Assembly: GCF_013114595.1 (NCBI RefSeq)
Contig: NZ_VTXE01000043.1
Coordinates: forward strand, 1-41,044
Length of the DNA: 41,044 nt
Reading direction: 5' to 3'
From: Vibrio sp. 99-8-1
GTDB lineage: Bacteria; Pseudomonadota; Gammaproteobacteria; Enterobacterales; Vibrionaceae
This document shows, piece by piece, positions 26,057 to 34,851 of the stretch. Position numbers and translations under genes: made by a program. The notes beneath the pieces are model-generated. The model did no database searches. It had not been told where the DNA came from and was given only the letters and a program-made list of their open reading frames with translations. Numbering within the stretch: position 1 is the first letter of the stretch; each line of letters begins with the position of its first letter.

Positions 26057-26323
26057 TTAATCTTCAGATTTCTCTTGTTGACGCTCTCCATGAGGGCGTT
26101 CTGTGTTGCTGTGGTGTGTTACCGCACGTGCAGGTACTACTGTAGAAATCGCATGCTTATACACCATTTGATTTACTGTATTCTTCAAAAGAATCACAAA
26201 TTGATCAAAAGACTCGATCTGTCCTTGAAGTTTAATACCATTAACTAGGTAGATTGAAACTGGCACACGTTCGCGACGTAGCGCGTTTAAGAACGGGTCT
26301 TGTAAAGATTGCCCCTTAGCCAT
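26057..26323 (-). CDS. hfq: RNA chaperone Hfq
   Basis: Hexameric Sm-like protein pairing sRNAs with mRNAs. Length is 88 aa. MAKGQSLQDPFLNALRRERVPVSIYLVNG is followed by Sm1 (KLQGQIESFDQFVILL) and Sm2 with YKHAIST. Distal, proximal and rim residues (Q8, Y25, K31, F42, Y55, K56, H57, arginines 16-17) are all present. The tail is short and histidine/glutamate-rich. It lies 171 bp downstream of miaA; that gap probably carries an hfq promoter, but I could not single one out. Confidence 0.97.
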   Translation of the reverse strand: MAKGQSLQDPFLNALRRERVPVSIYLVNGIKLQGQIESFDQFVILLKNTVNQMVYKHAISTVVPARAVTHHSNTERPHGERQQEKSED

Positions 26324-26494
26324 TTTATATTCCTTATTTGTTTGTTGTTGTAATTATTTAGCTTATGGTGCTCGGCAATATTATTATTCTGCTTTTGCAT
26401 TCGAGCTAAATGAATCAAATCAGCCTTTCCCATAACCTATAGATCATAAGAGAAAGACTTTCACGCAAAAACGATCACATTATACACAGCAAAA

Positions 26495-27427
26495 TCAGTT
26501 TGAAGCTATTGCCTCTGACATGATCTTATACGACTGTTCAATGTTCTCGCTATCTAACCAAGTTAAATTATCCCAACTGCGTAACCAGGTAATTTGTCGC
26601 TTGGCCAATTGACGGGTCGCGCAGATTCCACGAAATTTCGCTTCCTCTAAATCACAATTCCCATCTAAATAATCCCACATCTGTCGATAACCAACACACC
26701 TAATAGAAGGTAAATCCGGATGAAGCTCTTTACGAGAATAGAGTGATTTCATCTCTTGTTCAAATCCGGCGTCGATCATTTTATCAAACCTAAGCTCAAT
26801 TCGACGATGCAGCTCTGCCCTTTCCTTAGGCGCTATTGCAAATTGCTTTACGTTAAAAGGCAGTTCATCCCCTTTAACTTGAGTCAATTCAGTTAATGTT
26901 TTACCTGAAATTCGATAAACTTCCAATGCCCTTGATAACCTTTGAGGATCATTCGGATGAATTCTTTGTGCAGAGACGGGATCAAGATCTCTTAATTGAG
27001 CATGTAATGCGCTCCAACCATCCTTTTCTGCTTCTAATTCTATCTGCTTACGAACCTCTGGATCAGCCGCTGGAAGTGGTGATAAGCCCTCAAGTAGGGC
27101 TTTGTAATACAGCATCGTTCCGCCAACGAGCAGAGGAATTCTTCCTGCATTAACAATCTCGTTCATCTCGATCAATGCATCACGTCTAAAGTCAGCAGCC
27201 GAATACGCATCAATGGGATCTAAAATATCAATCAGCCGATGAGGAGCCAAAGCTAACTCTTCAGCACTTGGTTTTGCGGTACCAATATCCATACCTTTAT
27301 AGATAAGTGCTGAGTCAACACTAATGATATCGACCGGAAACTGTTTTCTTAATTTTATGGCTAAGTCGGTTTTTCCTGAGGCGGTTGGCCCCATTAAAAA
27401 TAATGCTAATGGTAGTTCTTTTTTCAT
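26495..27427 (-). CDS. miaA: tRNA dimethylallyltransferase MiaA
   Basis: Adds the isopentenyl group to A37 of tRNAs reading UNN codons. Length is 310 aa. P-loop MGPTASGKTDLA (about 12-23), DSALIYKGMDIGTAKP (about 38-53), GGTMLYYKALLEGL (about 101-114) and the tRNA-binding insert with SIRCVGYRQMWDYLDG (about 242-257). 8 bp downstream of mutL, in the conserved mutL-miaA-hfq-hflX order. Confidence 0.97.
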   Translation of the reverse strand: MKKELPLALFLMGPTASGKTDLAIKLRKQFPVDIISVDSALIYKGMDIGTAKPSAEELALAPHRLIDILDPIDAYSAADFRRDALIEMNEIVNAGRIPLLVGGTMLYYKALLEGLSPLPAADPEVRKQIELEAEKDGWSALHAQLRDLDPVSAQRIHPNDPQRLSRALEVYRISGKTLTELTQVKGDELPFNVKQFAIAPKERAELHRRIELRFDKMIDAGFEQEMKSLYSRKELHPDLPSIRCVGYRQMWDYLDGNCDLEEAKFRGICATRQLAKRQITWLRSWDNLTWLDSENIEQSYKIMSEAIASN

Positions 27428-27435
27428 TCTCTGGC

Positions 27436-29421
27436 TTAGCCAATGCTTAACTTGGCAATAGTTGTGTCAAAATTAACAGCCTGAACAAATTGTTTGTCAG
27501 ATAATGGCAAAACTCCCTGCCATAACTGTTCTAATTCAGTAATTATTTGAATCCCTTCAGATAAAGTATAGTCACATTTTACCTTAGTGACTTCTGTTGC
27601 TAACCAGTTCGCTAGAAAAGCCTCATTAATATCACTTTTAGCGTCACCCAATAACAGCAACAACTCAGGAATTACGTGTTGTAAGTTTTGCTGACGTAAT
27701 GGTTGAGGTACGCCCATTACCATTATGCTATCTATCTGCTTTTCTTTTAGTTGAATCGCAAATTTCTCTAGTAATGGTTGTCGTTGCATCGCCTTTTCCA
27801 CTAACTCTTTACCCACCTTAATTGACAATGGGACAAGCAAAGGTTGCACCGTTAATGCTTGCGAGTCTGTTTGCAACTGGCCTAATACGCGATACCACTC
27901 TGCCTTTTCAAGTGACAATAATGCGGCATCATTATCAGTTTGCACAAGTAAGTACTTACTTTCAATTATACAGATTGCCTTTCCTATTTTACTGATTGGC
28001 TTTTCTATTTTGTCTAATTGATGATTACTCTGCTCTGGTTGATGTCTATCTTCACGATTAATTTTAACATCATCAAATTCTGGGGTGGTTAGCAGCTCTT
28101 TATATGCCTTTAATTCTTTTTGGCTTGGCGATGGCGTTAATTCATTACTTTTAGATCGCTGCTCTTTTTTTGAATATGACGCTCTAGGTATCGCACCATC
28201 ACCATTGTTGATGTTGGCTTGTTTTTGCTCGTTTTCATTTACCGCTTTAGTCCCAAAACTATCTTTATAACCCGCTCTACCAGGATAAGAGGGGATATTA
28301 TTGATCACCTCTTGTTCTCTATATGTCGCCACAGCAGGTTCTTCAACTTCCGACTTTTGCTCAACATTCGAATCGTTATCGACTCCATAAGCTGATTGGG
28401 TAGTTTTCGGCTGATCAATGTAATGGCTTTGCGCTAAAGCATCTGATAACGCTTGATAGATAAAATCATGAACCAGACGAGTTTGATGGAAACGTACTTC
28501 ATGTTTTGCTGGATGTACATTAACGTCCACCTGATGTGGATCAAGCTCAATAAACAGAACATACGCAGCAAACTGATCTGACATCAAACTTGTTTGATAA
28601 CTTTGGCGAATAGCATGGTTTATAAGCTTATCTTTCATCATGCGTCCATTCACATAACAGTACTGCAAATCATTTTGTTGACGAGCACCATCAGGAGAAG
28701 TAATCCAACCATGCAACTTCATTCCATTGTGTTCCAGTTGGATACTAAGCATGTTTTTAACAAAGTTACTGCCACAAACTGCGCCAATTCTTTTCTCAGT
28801 CTGCAGTTGATTCTTGGCACTTCGGTACTGTCTTACTCCTTTACCGTTATGTCGTAAGTTAATGGTGACATCAAATCGGCTGAGAGCAATACGCTTTAAC
28901 AGCTCATCAATATGAGTAAACTCTGTTTTCTCAGTTCGAAGAAACTTTCGTCTGGCAGGGGTATTGAAGAACAGATCAAGTACTTCTACAGAAGTACCAA
29001 TAGGATGTGCCGAAGGTTTCAACTGCACTTCCATTTCGCGACCTTCACTATACGCAGCCCAAGCCTGATCTTGTGTTGCAGTACGGGAAGTCAGCGTTAA
29101 CCTAGATACAGAGCTGATACTTGCTAATGCTTCACCTCTAAACCCCAAGCTAACAATAGCTTCGAGATCATCCAGCGTATGAATTTTTGACGTGGCATGA
29201 CGACTCAGCGCAAGCGTCAACTCATCTTGAGGGATACCTTTACCATTATCGCGAACACGAATTAACTTACTGCCCCCCTTCTCGATATCAATATCGATAC
29301 GGGTAGCACCAGAGTCTAAGCTATTTTCTACCAACTCTTTAACCACTGAAGCAGGTCTCTCAACCACTTCTCCAGCTGCTATTTGGTTCGCCAGTCTCGC
29401 CGGCAGTATTTTTATCGTCAT
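27436..29421 (-). CDS. mutL: DNA mismatch repair protein MutL
   Basis: ATPase linking MutS mismatch recognition to MutH and UvrD. Length is 661 aa. GHKL ATPase domain (about 1-330): VVKELVENSLDSGA (motif I), DNGKGIP (II), ATSKI and LGFRGEALASI (III); then a variable, polar linker (about 335-470) and a C-terminal dimerisation domain (about 475-661). The metal-binding DQHA endonuclease motif is absent, as expected of a MutH-type organism. ATGA overlap with the amiB stop. Confidence 0.96.
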   Translation of the reverse strand: MTIKILPARLANQIAAGEVVERPASVVKELVENSLDSGATRIDIDIEKGGSKLIRVRDNGKGIPQDELTLALSRHATSKIHTLDDLEAIVSLGFRGEALASISSVSRLTLTSRTATQDQAWAAYSEGREMEVQLKPSAHPIGTSVEVLDLFFNTPARRKFLRTEKTEFTHIDELLKRIALSRFDVTINLRHNGKGVRQYRSAKNQLQTEKRIGAVCGSNFVKNMLSIQLEHNGMKLHGWITSPDGARQQNDLQYCYVNGRMMKDKLINHAIRQSYQTSLMSDQFAAYVLFIELDPHQVDVNVHPAKHEVRFHQTRLVHDFIYQALSDALAQSHYIDQPKTTQSAYGVDNDSNVEQKSEVEEPAVATYREQEVINNIPSYPGRAGYKDSFGTKAVNENEQKQANINNGDGAIPRASYSKKEQRSKSNELTPSPSQKELKAYKELLTTPEFDDVKINREDRHQPEQSNHQLDKIEKPISKIGKAICIIESKYLLVQTDNDAALLSLEKAEWYRVLGQLQTDSQALTVQPLLVPLSIKVGKELVEKAMQRQPLLEKFAIQLKEKQIDSIMVMGVPQPLRQQNLQHVIPELLLLLGDAKSDINEAFLANWLATEVTKVKCDYTLSEGIQIITELEQLWQGVLPLSDKQFVQAVNFDTTIAKLSIG

Positions 29422-31139
29422 CTATTTGGTATAACCAGAACTTGGCCAACAGCTAGCTTATCGGAACGCAGCTTATTCGCGCTACGGATACCATTAACTG
29501 TCACACCGTATTGAGAAGCGATTTTACTTAAGAATTCCCCGCGTTTTACTTTATGTTTACGAATAGGAACATCTTTAAGTTTGACGGTAATTTTCAGCTT
29601 TTGTCCAACCCAAAGGGTCTCTTTTTTCAGCCTATTCTGTGCTTTGATGCTAGCCACTGTGACTTTGTATTTGGTCGCTATTTTACCGAGATACTCTCCA
29701 GACTTAACTACGTGGGTAATCACCTTTGTTTCTACTGGGTTTGCTTGTTTTTTAACAACAATAGGTGAACGATTGGCTGGAATGATCAGTACCTGACCAA
29801 TAGCTAAGCCGCTGCTTTTAAGATTATTAGCACGCATTAATGCCTGTGTGGTGACACCATATTTTTTTGAAATCACAGATAAAGACTCTCCTCTAGAGAC
29901 TTTATGCTTCTTCGCATTTCGCCGTTGTGCAAACAGAGTGCCTTCAGGTGGTGTGGTTTCAAAGTACTGAACAATCGCTTTGGTTAAAGCTGTCGCCAAC
30001 TTATCTTGATGCGTTCGCTGGAAAAGCAGCTTTTCCTCAGTCGGATTAGAGATAAAACCCGTTTCAACCAATACAGAAGGGATATCTGGTGACTTTAAAA
30101 CGGCTAGACTAGCGTGGACAGGATCTTTTTTATGTAAACGTGTCACTTTCCCCATTTCCTTTAGGATATGAGTCGCAACCTTAAAGCCCTCTTTTTGAGA
30201 ATGACTGAATTGCAGATCTAACAAAGTTTGGCTGACATTTTTATCGGTATTCGTTTTTGACAGAACTTCACCTGCGCCACCTAATAACTCAGATTGCTGT
30301 TCTTGTTTTTCTACCCAGCGAGCTATTTCTGAGTTTGCACGCGACATATTCAATACGAATACGGAGCCCCCTCTAGGTTTAGGAGAGCGAAAACTATCTG
30401 CATGAACAGAAATCAACAGATGGGCTTTATTTTTTCTTGCAATAGAAGAACGTTTATTCAGGTTAACAAAGTAGTCACCTTTTCGCGTCATTACCGCTTT
30501 GATACCTGGAATGCTATTTAGTTGCTGAGCAATCTTTTGCGAAATACTTAGGGTTGCATGCTTTTCATATTTTCGAGTAGGTCCGATAGAGCCGGGATCT
30601 TCACCACCATGCCCCGCATCTATCGCCACGATAATATCTGCCGTTCCTGCTAATTGAGAGGCATCTTTACTTACTTTTGGCTGAGTAACCGTTGCACTGC
30701 TTTTAGTTGGCGTTTTACTTGATGCTTGGTGTGGAATATCAATCACTAATCGGTGACCATACTCTCCACCAGGTGTTGGCTTTAATTTAAATAAATTGGC
30801 CGCTGCTTTTCGTTTTAATTCAAAAACTAGACGATAAGTACCTTTCTCTGGTGGGGTGCTTTTACGGACTTTGCTTAGAATTTTGCTGTTTTTAACCGTA
30901 ATCGGCAATTTTGTATCAATGTTGGTTTTTTTCAGATCGACAACTAAACGATAGGGGCTGGATAAAGTAAAAAAGCTATACTCGACTTCAGTTTTTAGAT
31001 CAATAACCACTCGAGTTTCGTCTGGCGACGGCCAAACTCGTAGACTTTCCAACGTATTTGCAGAAACGTTTGATGTTAACGCAGCAATCAATGTTGTGAA
31101 TAAAATCAGGCAAAGTATTCTAAACTGCTTATAAATCAA
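29418..31139 (-). CDS. amiB: N-acetylmuramoyl-L-alanine amidase AmiB with three LysM repeats
   Basis: Periplasmic zinc amidase that splits septal peptidoglycan. Length is 573 aa. Signal peptide (about 1-27), AMIN domain (about 30-130, SLRVWPSPDETRVVIDL), Amidase_3 domain (about 168-390) with zinc/catalytic residues in DAGHGGEDPG, YEKHATL, SVHADS and VETGFISN, then three LysM repeats (about 405-450, 475-518, 527-572) for glycan binding. E. coli AmiB lacks LysM; the repeats are typical of vibrios. The start is TTG at 31139 with GGAG 5 nt before it, overlapping the tsaE stop (TTGA). Confidence 0.94.
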   Translation of the reverse strand: MIYKQFRILCLILFTTLIAALTSNVSANTLESLRVWPSPDETRVVIDLKTEVEYSFFTLSSPYRLVVDLKKTNIDTKLPITVKNSKILSKVRKSTPPEKGTYRLVFELKRKAAANLFKLKPTPGGEYGHRLVIDIPHQASSKTPTKSSATVTQPKVSKDASQLAGTADIIVAIDAGHGGEDPGSIGPTRKYEKHATLSISQKIAQQLNSIPGIKAVMTRKGDYFVNLNKRSSIARKNKAHLLISVHADSFRSPKPRGGSVFVLNMSRANSEIARWVEKQEQQSELLGGAGEVLSKTNTDKNVSQTLLDLQFSHSQKEGFKVATHILKEMGKVTRLHKKDPVHASLAVLKSPDIPSVLVETGFISNPTEEKLLFQRTHQDKLATALTKAIVQYFETTPPEGTLFAQRRNAKKHKVSRGESLSVISKKYGVTTQALMRANNLKSSGLAIGQVLIIPANRSPIVVKKQANPVETKVITHVVKSGEYLGKIATKYKVTVASIKAQNRLKKETLWVGQKLKITVKLKDVPIRKHKVKRGEFLSKIASQYGVTVNGIRSANKLRSDKLAVGQVLVIPNR

Positions 31140-31600
31140 GATAGCTCCATTCTACTAAGCAAATTTAAACCATAATCATTATTGGCCACCAAATAAGCAA
31201 CTCTCTGCTCACCATGATAACGCAACTCAATATCTAGATCGGCTTCAGGCAGTAAACCCTGACCTTTCTCAGGCCACTCAACCAAGCAAATCGCATCATC
31301 GGTAAAATAGTCTCTTATCCCCATAAACTCGAGCTCTTCTGGATCGGCCAGCCGATATAAATCAAAGTGGTATACCTGCCAAGAAGCCAATTGGTAGGGT
31401 TCAACCAGGGTGTAAGTAGGACTCTTAACATTGCCTATATGACCGAGCGCTCTAATAAAACCTCGACTAAACGTTGTTTTGCCTGCACCTAAATCACCAT
31501 GTAAATATATAGTTGTTTGTTGGCTGCATAAACTGGCTAAAGACGTTCCTAATTGAATAGTCGCCTGTTCATCATTTAAAGTCGTTGTTATTGTCTTCAT
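31136..31600 (-). CDS. tsaE: tRNA t6A biosynthesis ATPase TsaE
   Basis: ATPase of the TsaBCDE complex making threonylcarbamoyl-A37. Length is 154 aa, with P-loop GDLGAGKTTFSRG (about 35-47), SPTYTLVEPY, FDLYRL and LVEWPEKG motifs. It overlaps amiB by 4 bases. Upstream, enterobacteria usually carry nnr, but no such gene lies between tsaE and queG here. Confidence 0.95.
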   Translation of the reverse strand: MKTITTTLNDEQATIQLGTSLASLCSQQTTIYLHGDLGAGKTTFSRGFIRALGHIGNVKSPTYTLVEPYQLASWQVYHFDLYRLADPEELEFMGIRDYFTDDAICLVEWPEKGQGLLPEADLDIELRYHGEQRVAYLVANNDYGLNLLSRMELS

Positions 31601-31717
31601 TGTACTTATTTATCTTCTATCTTCACTGATTACAAAAATCAAAAGAACAGCAATAGTAAACCTTATTCAAATTGAGAGACAAGACCCTAGCGAATAAGTT
31701 TCAAATTTACTACTACT

Positions 31718-31792
31718 TCAGAGAAACTCAATGGCAATCTTCTCTTCAAACAGCCAAGTTAAATAGCCTGTTCTGCTCAGCGATACATCCAT
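31718..31792 (-). other. Short coding-like frame in the tsaE-queG gap (24 codons)
   Basis: Minus-strand ATG at 31792 opens a 24-codon frame (MDVSLSRTGYLTWL ...) with a protein-like composition but no ribosome binding site. The 231-bp gap from 31601 to 31831 holds nothing else that I can recognise. It may be a dispersed repeat, a remnant, or chance. Confidence 0.25.
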
Positions 31793-31864
31793 CGATTGAG
31801 TTGTTTTAGTATATAGATAAATCAGCTAAAATTGATGTCATTATTTATAATAATTTTAATTATC

Positions 31865-32977
31865 ATGGACTATCAAGAACTATCTGACAATATCAAAAAC
31901 TGGGGAAAAGAACTTGGTTTTCAGCAGGTTGGTATCTGTGATATAGATTTATCTAAGTATGAACAAGCGATGCTTGATTGGTTAGATGCGGGTTACCACG
32001 GTGAAATGGAATGGATGGCCAGACACGGCACGATGAGATCCCGACCAGATGAACTACTGCCCGGTACCTTACGAGTTATCAGTGTAAGGCTGGATTATCT
32101 ACCACCTGAAGCTCAGTTTTCTTCTGATTTAAGGGACACTAATCAAGGATATATTAGCCGCTACGCACTTGGACGCGACTATCATAAACTATTAAGAAAT
32201 CAGCTTAAAAAGCTTGGTCAAAAAATAGAGCAACAAGTCAACGAACTAGGTTATAGACCCTTCGTTGATTCCGCCCCTATTTTAGAACGACCTTTAGCAC
32301 AAGAAGCCGGTTTAGGTTGGATTGGTAAACACTCGCTTATTATTAACGAGAATGCAGGTTCCTGGTTTTTCTTAGGTGAACTACTTGTTGATATACCACT
32401 GCCCGTGGATAAACCAGCAACAAATGAGTGCGGAAAATGTCGAGCATGTATAACCTCCTGTCCAACGAACGCGATTATTGATGACGCAGTTGTCGATGCA
32501 AGAAGGTGCATTTCATATTTAACTATTGAGCTTGACGGTACTATCCCAGTTGAATTTCGAAAAGCGATAGGGAATAGGATATACGGCTGTGATGACTGTC
32601 AGTTAGTTTGCCCGTGGAATCGCTTCTCTGAGCTAACGGAACAACCCGATTTCTATAGAAAAAAAGAATTCCAATCTAATGAATTATTAACGCTATTTTT
32701 ATGGAGCGAGCAGGAGTTTTTAAAAAGATTAGAAGGTTCCGCAATACGACGCATTGGTTACATTCAGTGGCTAAGAAATATCTCCGTCGCATTAGGCAAT
32801 GCTCCTTATTCATTAGAAATAGTAAGCGCACTCGAGAATAGACTAGGTATTAACTCCATATTGGATGAACATATTACTTGGGCAATTGAACAACAAACGA
32901 ATCAACTGCCGTATAAAAACACAAAAACAGAGCGATTAATCCGTATCGTACAAAAAGGATTACCACGTGATGCCTAA
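31865..32977 (+). CDS. queG: Epoxyqueuosine reductase QueG
   Basis: Cobalamin-dependent last step of queuosine synthesis in tRNA. About 370 aa from the ATG at 31865 (MDYQELSDNI), which aligns with the usual N-terminus; a TTG at 31832 and an ATG at 31835 are in frame but would add a hydrophobic stub, and none of the three has a clear Shine-Dalgarno. Visible: GWIGKHSLIIN, first 4Fe-4S set CGKCRACITSCP, second set CDDCQLVCPWN, and the HEAT-like C-terminus. Divergent from tsaE. Confidence 0.93.
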   Translation: MDYQELSDNIKNWGKELGFQQVGICDIDLSKYEQAMLDWLDAGYHGEMEWMARHGTMRSRPDELLPGTLRVISVRLDYLPPEAQFSSDLRDTNQGYISRYALGRDYHKLLRNQLKKLGQKIEQQVNELGYRPFVDSAPILERPLAQEAGLGWIGKHSLIINENAGSWFFLGELLVDIPLPVDKPATNECGKCRACITSCPTNAIIDDAVVDARRCISYLTIELDGTIPVEFRKAIGNRIYGCDDCQLVCPWNRFSELTEQPDFYRKKEFQSNELLTLFLWSEQEFLKRLEGSAIRRIGYIQWLRNISVALGNAPYSLEIVSALENRLGINSILDEHITWAIEQQTNQLPYKNTKTERLIRIVQKGLPRDA

Positions 32978-33132
32978 AATGGGCACTTTATTGATTAGTG
33001 CCTATTTCCATTTTCCGCTTATACCCATTCAAGTACTCAAATATAAATTAATGCAATTGGTATCATTTCTTTATATAAATAATAATGACTATTTTATGAG
33101 CTATTTATTTGACATTGCCCTCAAAAATGAGG

Positions 33133-33141
33133 TGTGGAAAA
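33133..33141 (-). promoter_or_regulatory. DnaA box (TTTTCCACA)
   Basis: Minus-strand match to TTWTNCACA, about 250 bp from the perfect inverted pair. Confidence 0.5.
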
Positions 33142-33281
33142 GAAATATAGCCTTATAGCAAAACGTTTACTTAGAAAAAGTTAAACACATTAGTAAGAAA
33201 TGACAAAGATCAATGAAAAATCAGTTAATGATCCTTTCAGATCATCCCCCACCAAAGAGAAAACCCACTACAACTCTTAAA

Positions 33282-33294
33282 TATCAACAGGTTA
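33282..33294 (+). promoter_or_regulatory. IHF consensus site
   Basis: TATCAACAGGTTA is an exact match to WATCAANNNNTTR, in AT-rich surroundings, between the outer DnaA box and the perfect inverted pair. Confidence 0.5.
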
Positions 33295-33388
33295 CGTTTG
33301 ATTGATTGGATAATTAGACCTTTGTTTTCATAGTAATGATCTTGCAATAATAAGAAATATCGTAGGGAAAATAATTTTATTCACTAGG

Positions 33389-33416
33389 TTATCCACAGAA
33401 CTTGTAATGTGGATAA
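33389..33416. promoter_or_regulatory. Inverted pair of perfect DnaA boxes
   Basis: TTATCCACA at 33389-33397 (plus) and its exact reverse complement at 33408-33416, 10 bp apart. A near match (TTATTCACT) sits at 33377-33385. Two perfect 9-mers facing each other are unlikely by chance. Confidence 0.75.
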
Positions 33417-33650
33417 GTCTGTTAATTATTTTTTAAAAACTGGACAGAGCCACCGAAAATGCTGAGCTAAAGCGGTGGAAAATTTTTATTGATAAAACAC
33501 TAAGTATTTTGATGTTTGATGTAATGCTTCACAGCATTAAAAGAGCGATACAACTGGGTATATTACCCAACAGCAAAGGATAAATTGCTTTTGTGAGATT
33601 TTGTAAAACTTGGAACAAGATAAAGAGCAGTATTTTCTCAAAAGAGAAAT

Positions 33651-33742
33651 TGGTTGCGACGCTGGATTTAAACCCATGACCTTCGCTGGGTTTTATGAAT
33701 GGCTAAGCCCGACGAGCTAGCAAATCACAACACCTTTAAACT
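33651..33742 (-). pseudogene. Pseudo-tRNA unit 1 (initiator-tRNA-derived, 92 bp)
   Basis: Read on the minus strand this matches initiator tRNA from the D-arm 3' side (TAGCTCGTCGGGCT) through GAAGGTC, a T-loop-like segment and a terminal CCA. About 12 extra nucleotides sit in the anticodon arm, and the T stem has lost pairs. A 5' segment TTGTGAT can still pair with the 3' GTCGCAA as a 7-bp acceptor-like stem. It cannot be a normal tRNA because the D-arm 5' half is missing. Confidence 0.7.
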
Positions 33743-33834
33743 TAATTGCAGAGGCTGGACTTGAACCGATGACCTTCGCTAGGTTCTATGAATAGCTGAG
33801 CCCGACGAGCTAGCGAATCACAACACCTTTAAAT
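33743..33834 (-). pseudogene. Pseudo-tRNA unit 2 (initiator-tRNA-derived, 92 bp)
   Basis: Tandem copy of unit 1 with the same anticodon-arm insertion and the same spacer (ending rc of CACAACACCTTTAAA), differing at roughly one base in six by eye. The 3' CCA is changed to TTA. The T-loop core GGTTCAAGTCC is retained. Confidence 0.7.
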
Positions 33835-33891
<57 letters not shown>

Positions 33892-33902
33892 TAAATAAAA
33901 TT

Positions 33903-33978
33903 TGGAGCGACACACGAGGTTCGAACTCGTGACCTCAACCTTGGCAAGGTTGCGCTCTACCAACTGAGCTAGTGTCGC
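33903..33978 (-). tRNA. tRNA-Gly (GCC)
   Basis: A 76-nt intact cloverleaf on the minus strand. Acceptor GCGACAC / GTGTCGC with encoded CCA, D arm AGCTCAGTTGGTAGAGC, anticodon stem-loop CAACCTTGCCAAGGTTG with anticodon GCC, and T arm GAGTTCGAACCTC. E. coli has three such genes between orn and queG; only one intact copy is seen here. Confidence 0.97.
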
Positions 33979-34012
33979 AAACTGAATCGTCTTTCGTCGT
34001 TCAGGGCTGCGA

Positions 34013-34040
34013 ATTATAAGAGCATTTTTTTGTGATGCAA
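34013..34040 (-). promoter_or_regulatory. tRNA-Gly promoter
   Basis: Minus-strand TTGCAT (rc of 34035-34040) and perfect TATAAT (rc of 34013-34018) with 16 bp between and a GC-containing discriminator (TCGCAGCCC), typical of stable-RNA promoters. It would drive tRNA-Gly and the pseudo-tRNA units beyond it. Confidence 0.75.
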
Positions 34041-34164
34041 GTCCTTCTTCAAAAAAAGTGAGTTTTTTTTACTACTTGCTGAAAAAAGAACCAATAAACT
34101 CACCCAGAGGAGTGCATTAACACGCTAACTCCTCATATTGATGTCTCTGAGTATGGAGCAGAGA

Positions 34165-34710
34165 CTAAATAGAGAAGATGTTGTCTCGATAATATTTCAG
34201 TTCCGCAATAGATTCACGAATATCATCTAGTGCCAAATGGCTCCCCGTTTTAGAAAAACCATCCAATACTTCTGGTTTCCAACGACGAGTTAGTTCCTTT
34301 AAAGTACTTACATCAACATACCGATAATGGAAATACTCTTCTAGTTCAGCCATATGCTTGTATAAAAAGCGTCTATCCTGCCCAATACTATTACCACAAA
34401 TAGGAGATTTTCCTTTAGGAACCCACTTCTCTAAGAAAGTAATCGTCTGCTTAATCGCTTCTTGCTCATCAATATTGCTTGCACGAACTCGCTCTACCAG
34501 CCCACTACCTGTATGTGTTGTTGTACACCACTCATCCATTTTATCTAATTCTTGCTCTGACTGATGAACAGCAATGGTGGGGCCTTCCGCTAATATATTT
34601 AATTCGCTGTCTGTCACAATTGTCGCGATTTCGATGATCTTGTGCTGTTCCGGGTCTAACCCCGTCATCTCAAGATCTACCCAAATTAAATTTTGATCAC
34701 TGAATGACAT
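34165..34710 (-). CDS. orn: Oligoribonuclease
   Basis: DEDDh 3'-5' exonuclease that clears RNA dinucleotides. Length is 181 aa from the ATG at 34710 (MSFSDQNLIWVDLEMTGLD). Catalytic residues in DLEMTGLDPEQ, the ICGNSIGQDRRFL segment, DVSTLKELTRRWKPE and the final HLALDDIRES. The reading frame stays open for another 77 codons upstream but these have no family counterpart and overlap rsgA. Divergent from rsgA, as in E. coli. Confidence 0.96.
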   Translation of the reverse strand: MSFSDQNLIWVDLEMTGLDPEQHKIIEIATIVTDSELNILAEGPTIAVHQSEQELDKMDEWCTTTHTGSGLVERVRASNIDEQEAIKQTITFLEKWVPKGKSPICGNSIGQDRRFLYKHMAELEEYFHYRYVDVSTLKELTRRWKPEVLDGFSKTGSHLALDDIRESIAELKYYRDNIFSI

Positions 34711-34851
34711 TGATGAATTGCCTATTTTGTCGATAAAAAAGGTATGATACTCGTCCAAAGGTGAAACAACCATAGGCTGTGTTAACGTTTCGAGGTTTCT
34801 CGTTACTGTTGAACAACGTAAAAATAGCCCCCGATAAGGCAACAAGATACT

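Larger units (their letters stand above)
32978..33650. other. Gene-free region with DnaA and IHF sites (candidate datA-like locus)
   Basis: No protein gene that I can support; an in-frame 63-codon stretch at 32967-33158 lacks family features. The region is AT-rich and contains three DnaA boxes (two perfect) and a perfect IHF consensus, listed separately. It lies between queG and tRNA-Gly, the position of datA in E. coli, where DnaA-ATP is hydrolysed with IHF help. A hairpin CCACCG (33450-33455) / CGGTGG (33473-33478) may terminate the leftward tRNA transcript. Confidence 0.5.

Noticed and set aside
31832..31864. Extended N-terminus of QueG and a weak Fur-like AT-rich stretch there
   Set aside because: The extension is a short hydrophobic stub not seen in the family, and the Fur similarity is much poorer than at 38744-38762.
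32967..33158. 63-codon rightward reading frame after queG
   Set aside because: It overlaps the queG end, has no ribosome binding site or family features, and runs through AT-rich sequence containing a DnaA box; treated as chance.
33555..33569. TGGGT / ACCCA hairpin in the queG-tRNA gap
   Set aside because: Only a 5-bp stem with no T run; too weak to call.
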